Assembly: GCF_900090045.1 (NCBI RefSeq)
Contig: NW_021638281.1
Coordinates: forward strand, 1-16,069
DNA length: 16,069 nt
Direction of reading: 5' to 3'
Source of the DNA: Plasmodium malariae
Taxonomy: Eukaryota; Apicomplexa; Aconoidasida; Haemosporida; Plasmodiidae
Shown: one piece after another, positions 10,684-16,069 of the stretch
How positions within the stretch are numbered: position 1 is the stretch's first letter
Layout of the letters: the number at the start of each line of letters is the position of its first letter
Notes under the pieces: model-generated
What the model was told of the DNA's origin: nothing
Databases searched by the model: none
Seen by the model: the letters and a program-made list of their open reading frames with translations, nothing else
Made by a program: the position numbers and the translations under genes

Positions 10684-13374
10684 TGTAAAATTAACCGTTT
10701 ATATTATTTTCAATAGAAAATAAAATACTTAGTGATATATATGTTACACTTATGTACAAATTCATTAAAAAGCAATGTAAACAACAAATAAAGAAATGAA
10801 TATATGTCTATAAAAATTATTCAAACAAAAAGATAAAATAAATACGATGCTATTTTTAAAATTAGTAGTAGAAATTCCCCTTAAACGAGATTCCCCTTAG
10901 AATGAAATATAAATAATTTTAAAACTTAAGCATATAACAAAAGATGATAAAGAAAAAGTGGATATCCTTATATAACAATATGAGGTAGCGTTTATTTTCT
11001 CATTATAACAGAATAAAAAACAACATTAGATACAACACCAATAATAATATTATATAGATAAAAAATGTAAAATCTTGGAATAAAAACATTAATCAAAATA
11101 TAAAGTATATATCTACTTTTTCTTTATAACTTTATTCAAAATTTTTATTATTTGTCCACTTTCAATTTAATATAACTAAAAATGTTACACATTATGTAAC
11201 AGTTTTAACGTTTTTTTTCTTCTATTGATATATATTATATGTGATATTGTTGACAGGGTATTTATGATTGGCGCTAAGGCAGATGAATTGTAATTTTAAT
11301 TGAATTCAAATGGGAAAAATCCTAACCATTATTTTATAATTCATAAATAAGTTCTGCTTTAGCATTATTCTTATTGTTTTTTTACTGCATTAATACCTTA
11401 TTTTATACATAACATACATATGATTAAAAGAATTGATATATGATAAATAATAAAAATAGTGTAACTACATTATAAATTTTTTGATAAAGTAAACTTTAAT
11501 AATAACAAATAGTATTTAAATGCCTATGTTTCGTTTTTATTTTCTCCATATAAAAAGAAAAATACAACAAATATTACCCTAAACATAATAGCAAGTAACA
11601 TGTTTATGTTTATAAAATGTGAGAAATAGAAATGTAATTCTTATTTTATTGAGTTTCCAGATAGAATCCATTTCCATATTTTCTACACAATTTATTATCT
11701 ATACATTCAAATAAGAATAATAATTTAGAAAAGTAGAATTTCATTTCTCATTACATGAAATTTTTAGGCACCATGGTAATTTGTTAATTGTAAATTTCAT
11801 ATACGCACTCATTTTATTTATTGTACATAGTTACATATGTCTTTGGATTTTACTATAAATGTGAATTTTAGTTATTAACAATATATAATATATTTTGCTC
11901 TATACTTAATATTGCGTTCAAAATAATAAACAAAAATATATGTAATATTGAAATTATAGAAAATTATTCAAACACTGAAATATTCATTTAGAAATGATAA
12001 ATGAAGTAATTTTAATAATAATGAGGTACCAAATTTTATTTTTAATTATCATTTCTTTACATTAAGCATAGATTTAGTAAAAACAAAGTTCGGAGAACAT
12101 GATATATAAATCTAATTAAAATAAAAGCAAAATTTAATATGTTATAATTTTTTATTATTATTTTTATTTAAACAAAAATTATTTATTAAAATATATATTT
12201 ACATACATTGTCAACCACATAATGTGACACATAACAAAAATAAAATATAAAAGTAATAAAGTAACGTTATCTTACAACTTCATTTATTTACTATCAACTT
12301 AATATATTTTAGCCAAAATTAAACTATAAAAATTATTTGCTTAGTTCTATAAATCCAATATATACTTAATTTAATTTTTATAAAGAAATAATTTTAGAGC
12401 TTCAAAGGTTGCTTTCATTTATATATTAAAAATATAAGATTTAAACAAGAAAACATTAACAATTAGAAAAATATTTTTAAAATTCGAAACGTATTTCTTT
12501 TAACTTTTTTTTAAGTTTATATGTAAAAAAATATTTTATTTTCTTAAATCTATGAAGTATATTTTTTTCTTTTTAAATATTAATTGATTGTATATTTAAT
12601 AATATTTATAAACTTATAAAATAAAATAAAATAAGAATAGAAATGAAATTTAAATATAATCCATAAGTTCATAACTAAGAATCCTATATAAAAGGATACT
12701 ACTTACTTATGTGTTTATAATTTTATTTTTATTCGATGTAATGAAAATTAGAATTCTAATAAAATAATTTTTACCATTGATATAATTTATAATACATTTC
12801 ACTTAAAACATATTATATATAATGAATATTAAGTTCTTTCTTAAGTAAAATAACATATATATATACATCAATACATCGAAATATATTTACTATCATTCTT
12901 TTAATATAATCCAAGATATACTTATTGTTAATTTTAAAATAATACAAATTCTTATTTACCTAAACAAATAATAATTTTAGATTACAATTCACAACATAGA
13001 AAGAAATATATTTTATTACAAACTTTAATATCTAGAGTTCTAAATAATTATCTGTTTTGTACTATAATACATAAACATTTGAGCATAAACCCATATTTTT
13101 TATAGAAATATATTTAAAAATATAAATAAATACTTTATGTAATAATATTTATTAAGATACAATAATAATATCTATTCAAATTCAAAAGCATTAAAATATT
13201 TAAATTCAAAAAGAGCAAAGAAAATATATATATGTTGTGCATTAAAAACACCAGTTATACACATATCCATTTACAACATTTTAGAAATTATAAGTATTAA
13301 TATTAAGAATATCACTAAATATATTACAGATATAACTCATATTAAAGAATTTATTACAGAAATATATAACTCTA
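10684..13374. other. AT-rich region between convergent PIR and fam-l genes
   Basis: PIR and fam-l point at each other across this 2.7 kb, so it should hold both 3' untranslated regions; I can assign no polyadenylation sites. It contains a 10-base direct repeat ATTCCCCTTA (10874-10883 and 10890-10899, 16 bases apart). It also contains an unusually GC-rich spot near 11254-11290 inside a 37-codon open stretch, described as a finding. A small hairpin (ATCCT...AGGAT, 12681-12697) is present. Otherwise I see only A/T-rich DNA with stops in all frames. Confidence 0.6.
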
Positions 13375-14288
13375 TTAATATGCATTTTGTTCAGACATCA
13401 ATTTAATTTTATTATATTTTTCATTGTTTCCTAAAACTCTACAAATTCCTATTACAAGCACAATAATTAAGATAAGCATAAGTACACTATATAATGTTAA
13501 ATAAATAGAGGTCTTTAGTGGTGTTTTCCACTTATCTACATAGTCATACAAAATTTTCATTATATTAGTTTCCTCTTTAATCGATTTCCATGCAGTATTC
13601 AAAGATTTTAATCTTGGTAATACATCAATTGCTGCTGCAAACAAGGAAAAAATAACAAACATAGCAACTCCAGTACCATACTTCCTAAATCTTATTTTTC
13701 TTAAAGATATATCACAAATTCTCCTGTTCCTTTCAAGAAAATTATCGTAATCTTTTTTTTTAATCCATTTTTTTTCAAAATGAAAATGTTTTCCATCAAA
13801 CATTCCATTGTTATAATCTGTTACGTCCATATAGTATTGCGCCTTATTTAATGAACTTTTATCAGATTTTTTGTTTTTTCCTTTGTTCCCTTTTTCATTA
13901 ATAGTTATATCATAGTTTTCATGCTCATTATTATTTGATTTATTCTGTTTTATCCCTAAAATATGCGAATCCTTATCCTGTTTATATTTTGCTAATAATC
14001 GAAAGGATATTGTATCTAAATTTCTTCCATGTTTGTATTTTTCATCCGCGAATTTATTAAATGTTCGCTAAAAAAAACAAATTAATAAATTAAATTTATT
14101 TTATTTAAAGGATAAATAATTAATTCTATTAAATTTTAGTAATTAAAGTAGAATATGTAATAATCGTATAAAGAATATATCCTTATATAGTATTATCAAA
14201 CCATATCATTGTTAAAATGACATATACATGTTACAAGGACTAAGGCAGAAGTTTTAATAAATAAGATAGACTTAATTATTTGCACCAT
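13375..14288 (-). CDS. fam-l: fam-l exported protein, intact, two exons
   Basis: Proposed CDS: complement(join(13375..14067, 14202..14288)), 259 residues. Exon 1 encodes 29 residues (MVQIIKSILFIKTSALVLVT then CICHFNNDM), a hydrophobic signal-like N-terminus, and ends at a GTTTGA donor. The 134-base intron ends in TTTTTTTTAG and joins in phase 0 to RTFNKFADEKYKHG. An export-type motif RLLAKY lies at about 52-57, in the PEXEL position, but the fifth residue is Lys where canonical RxLxE/Q/D has an acidic residue or Gln. A charged, low-complexity Asn/Lys stretch follows, then the conserved block YNNGMFDGKHFHFEKKW with KKKDYDNFLE and RRICD. Two TM segments lie at about 160-177 and 217-239, with a loop of about 40 residues between them and a short tail (NNEKYNKIKLMSEQNAY). 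This matches the P. malariae fam-l layout: short signal exon, PEXEL-like motif, two TMs. Function is unknown; export to the red cell is inferred. It is transcribed towards the telomere. Confidence 0.88.
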
Positions 14289-16069
14289 TATACATATCTT
14301 TAATATTCTAATAAATTAACGGAAGAATTAATAAAAGTATAATATACTTCAAAAGATCAATAATGCTATAATTATTTTTATAACAATTTTTTGCTGTTTT
14401 CTCTATAAAAAACTAATAAAAATTATATAAATAAAACATCTATTATAACATCCCTACAGAAAATAATTTTAAATATATATCATAAAATTTTAATCTTAAT
14501 TTTTATAAAAAATTGACTCTCATTAAGATAAAATAATTTTCATTTATATTTAAATATTTTAAAACTATAATTTCATTATATAATATAAACAATTATGTAA
14601 TTCTTTTTATTAATTTTTTCCAAAATAAAATAAAAAAAATATATAAATTTTGAATTTATATAGAATATGGAACGTATAAAATATAGATAACATACAGTTA
14701 TATATATGAATACAATAAGTGCATTTCATAAGGATGCTATATTATTAATAATTCTAAATGTATATACATTGTATTTTATAACAACTTATTATTACTCTTA
14801 ATTATTTAAAGGAATATAATTATAATAATAATATATTGAACGAATAATATTTTCCATTATGTTAATTATAGCAGATCATTTAGATAATCCCTAAACGTAT
14901 ATAATTCTTTATAGATTATAATATGTATACTACTACCTGATATATGAAAGAATATATATCTTAAATTCAAATAAAAACTGATATTTTAATGCTCAACCAT
15001 ATTGTTTAATTATGTTTAATATATAGTATTATTATTAATTAATGTAAAATCTTTATACTCATATTCTTAATTTTTTATATATTTTTTTTAATTAATTAAA
15101 GTTATATGAAAAATATATTTATATACTAAAAAAAAAATAAGTAAAATAATTATATTGTCAAAAAAAAGTATTTGCCTTTTTTGGGAATAAACTTTGTATT
15201 TAAATAGACTAAAATTTTTTAATAATTATTAGTATTATATATTATTAAAAAATAAATATTTGTGCTTCTTATTAAAATTTTCATTGTCACTATTTTCATT
15301 TTCAACATACAGTATTTCCGTATATATTAGTCTAATTTTCCATAAGTCATATGTATACTTTTACAAAGACAAACATATAAAATAGATAATTTATTGACTA
15401 AACAATACTTTTCAAACTTTTTATAAATGGAATAATTAAAATATATATGTGTAATATATTGTTCTTTTCTTTTTAAACTCTAAATAATCATAGTAAATTA
15501 ATTATAATCATGAAAATTACTTGTGAAAATGTTGCATGTGGATCCTTTTTCATAGTATTTATTTAATTAAGCCTTTTTAAAAAAAATAAATTAACCTTTT
15601 AAATATTAGTTATTAAAATTATCTATTAAATAAAAAAAATTTTACATATTTGTAAATTATCTAAGAAAAAAAATAATTTATTTTTTCATTTTTATTTAAT
15701 TTATAAGATTTTCATTATTAGTATGAAAAATTTACTAATTGCTAATATAAAATATGTATATATTTATATGCCTATAAAATAATATCAAATTTTTACTTTA
15801 TATATTTATGGACGATCATATAAAATAGAACTTATGTATAAATATTAAACTATACATAATTATATTATTGAAGAAAAGATATATATATTTTCATTATCGT
15901 AATCATAACTTTTTTATTTATAGATATATGAACACCTATTCTGAAGTTCATAATTATGATAAAAAAATGATGGAAAAAGAAAAGAATTTCAACATATTAA
16001 CTATTCATATATTATAATATTTAATTTATTACTATTATAATATAATGACATATAAAATAATAAATATAA
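14289..16069. other. AT-rich region upstream of fam-l, no supported gene
   Basis: Contains the presumed fam-l promoter directly above 14288 and otherwise only A/T-rich sequence with dense stops. I looked for a partner fam-m gene (signal-like first exon plus two-TM second exon) on both strands and did not recognise one. The best short open frame with an ATG starts at 15510 (+) and runs 18 codons; it is not enough to call. Confidence 0.6.

Noticed and set aside
11578..11584. Isolated CCCTAAA heptamers here and at 14889-14895
   Set aside because: Single units without flanking repeats; expected by chance in A/T-rich DNA, so not interstitial telomere.
15510..15566. 18-codon ATG open frame (MKITCENVACGSFFIVFI)
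   Set aside because: Slightly signal-peptide-like, but no donor site and following exon could be found.

Overview
The window is a chromosome end of a malaria parasite, most likely Plasmodium malariae. It opens with Plasmodium-type telomeric heptamers (CCCTAAA/CCCTGAA). Base composition is extremely AT-rich throughout. The genes carry short AT-rich introns and belong to subtelomeric families: an STP1/SURFIN-like gene, a PIR gene and a fam-l gene. As I recall the literature, fam-l is characteristic of P. malariae, and this drives the species call; no search was possible.

Layout from telomere inwards. Positions 1-90 are telomere repeat that becomes irregular from about 49. Positions 91-2972 are AT-rich DNA with no gene I can support. 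An STP1-family gene on the + strand (2973-5545) keeps the whole family architecture: tiny first exon, Cys-rich ectodomain, Ser/Thr/Pro/Glu-rich stalk, a separate TM exon and a Trp-rich cytoplasmic tail. Its reading frame is broken by about seven single-base frame changes. About 4 kb without a supportable gene follows (5546-9508). A PIR gene on the + strand (9509-10683) looks fully intact, with three exons whose splice phases agree and a 301-residue product. A further 2.7 kb gap (10684-13374) precedes a fam-l gene on the - strand (13375-14288), also intact, with two exons and 259 residues. The last 1.8 kb holds no gene I can support.

The three genes are not an operon or pathway. They are independent members of variable multigene families whose products are thought to reach the surface of the infected red cell or parasite, or to be exported. 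PIR and fam-l are tail to tail, and fam-l points towards the telomere.

I found no evidence for a previously undescribed system. The points most worth a second look are the pattern of STP1 frame breaks (six of seven are single-base losses, several in A or T runs, so sequencing error must be excluded), the non-canonical export motif in fam-l and its missing fam-m partner, and two short open stretches in the gaps that might be exon relics.
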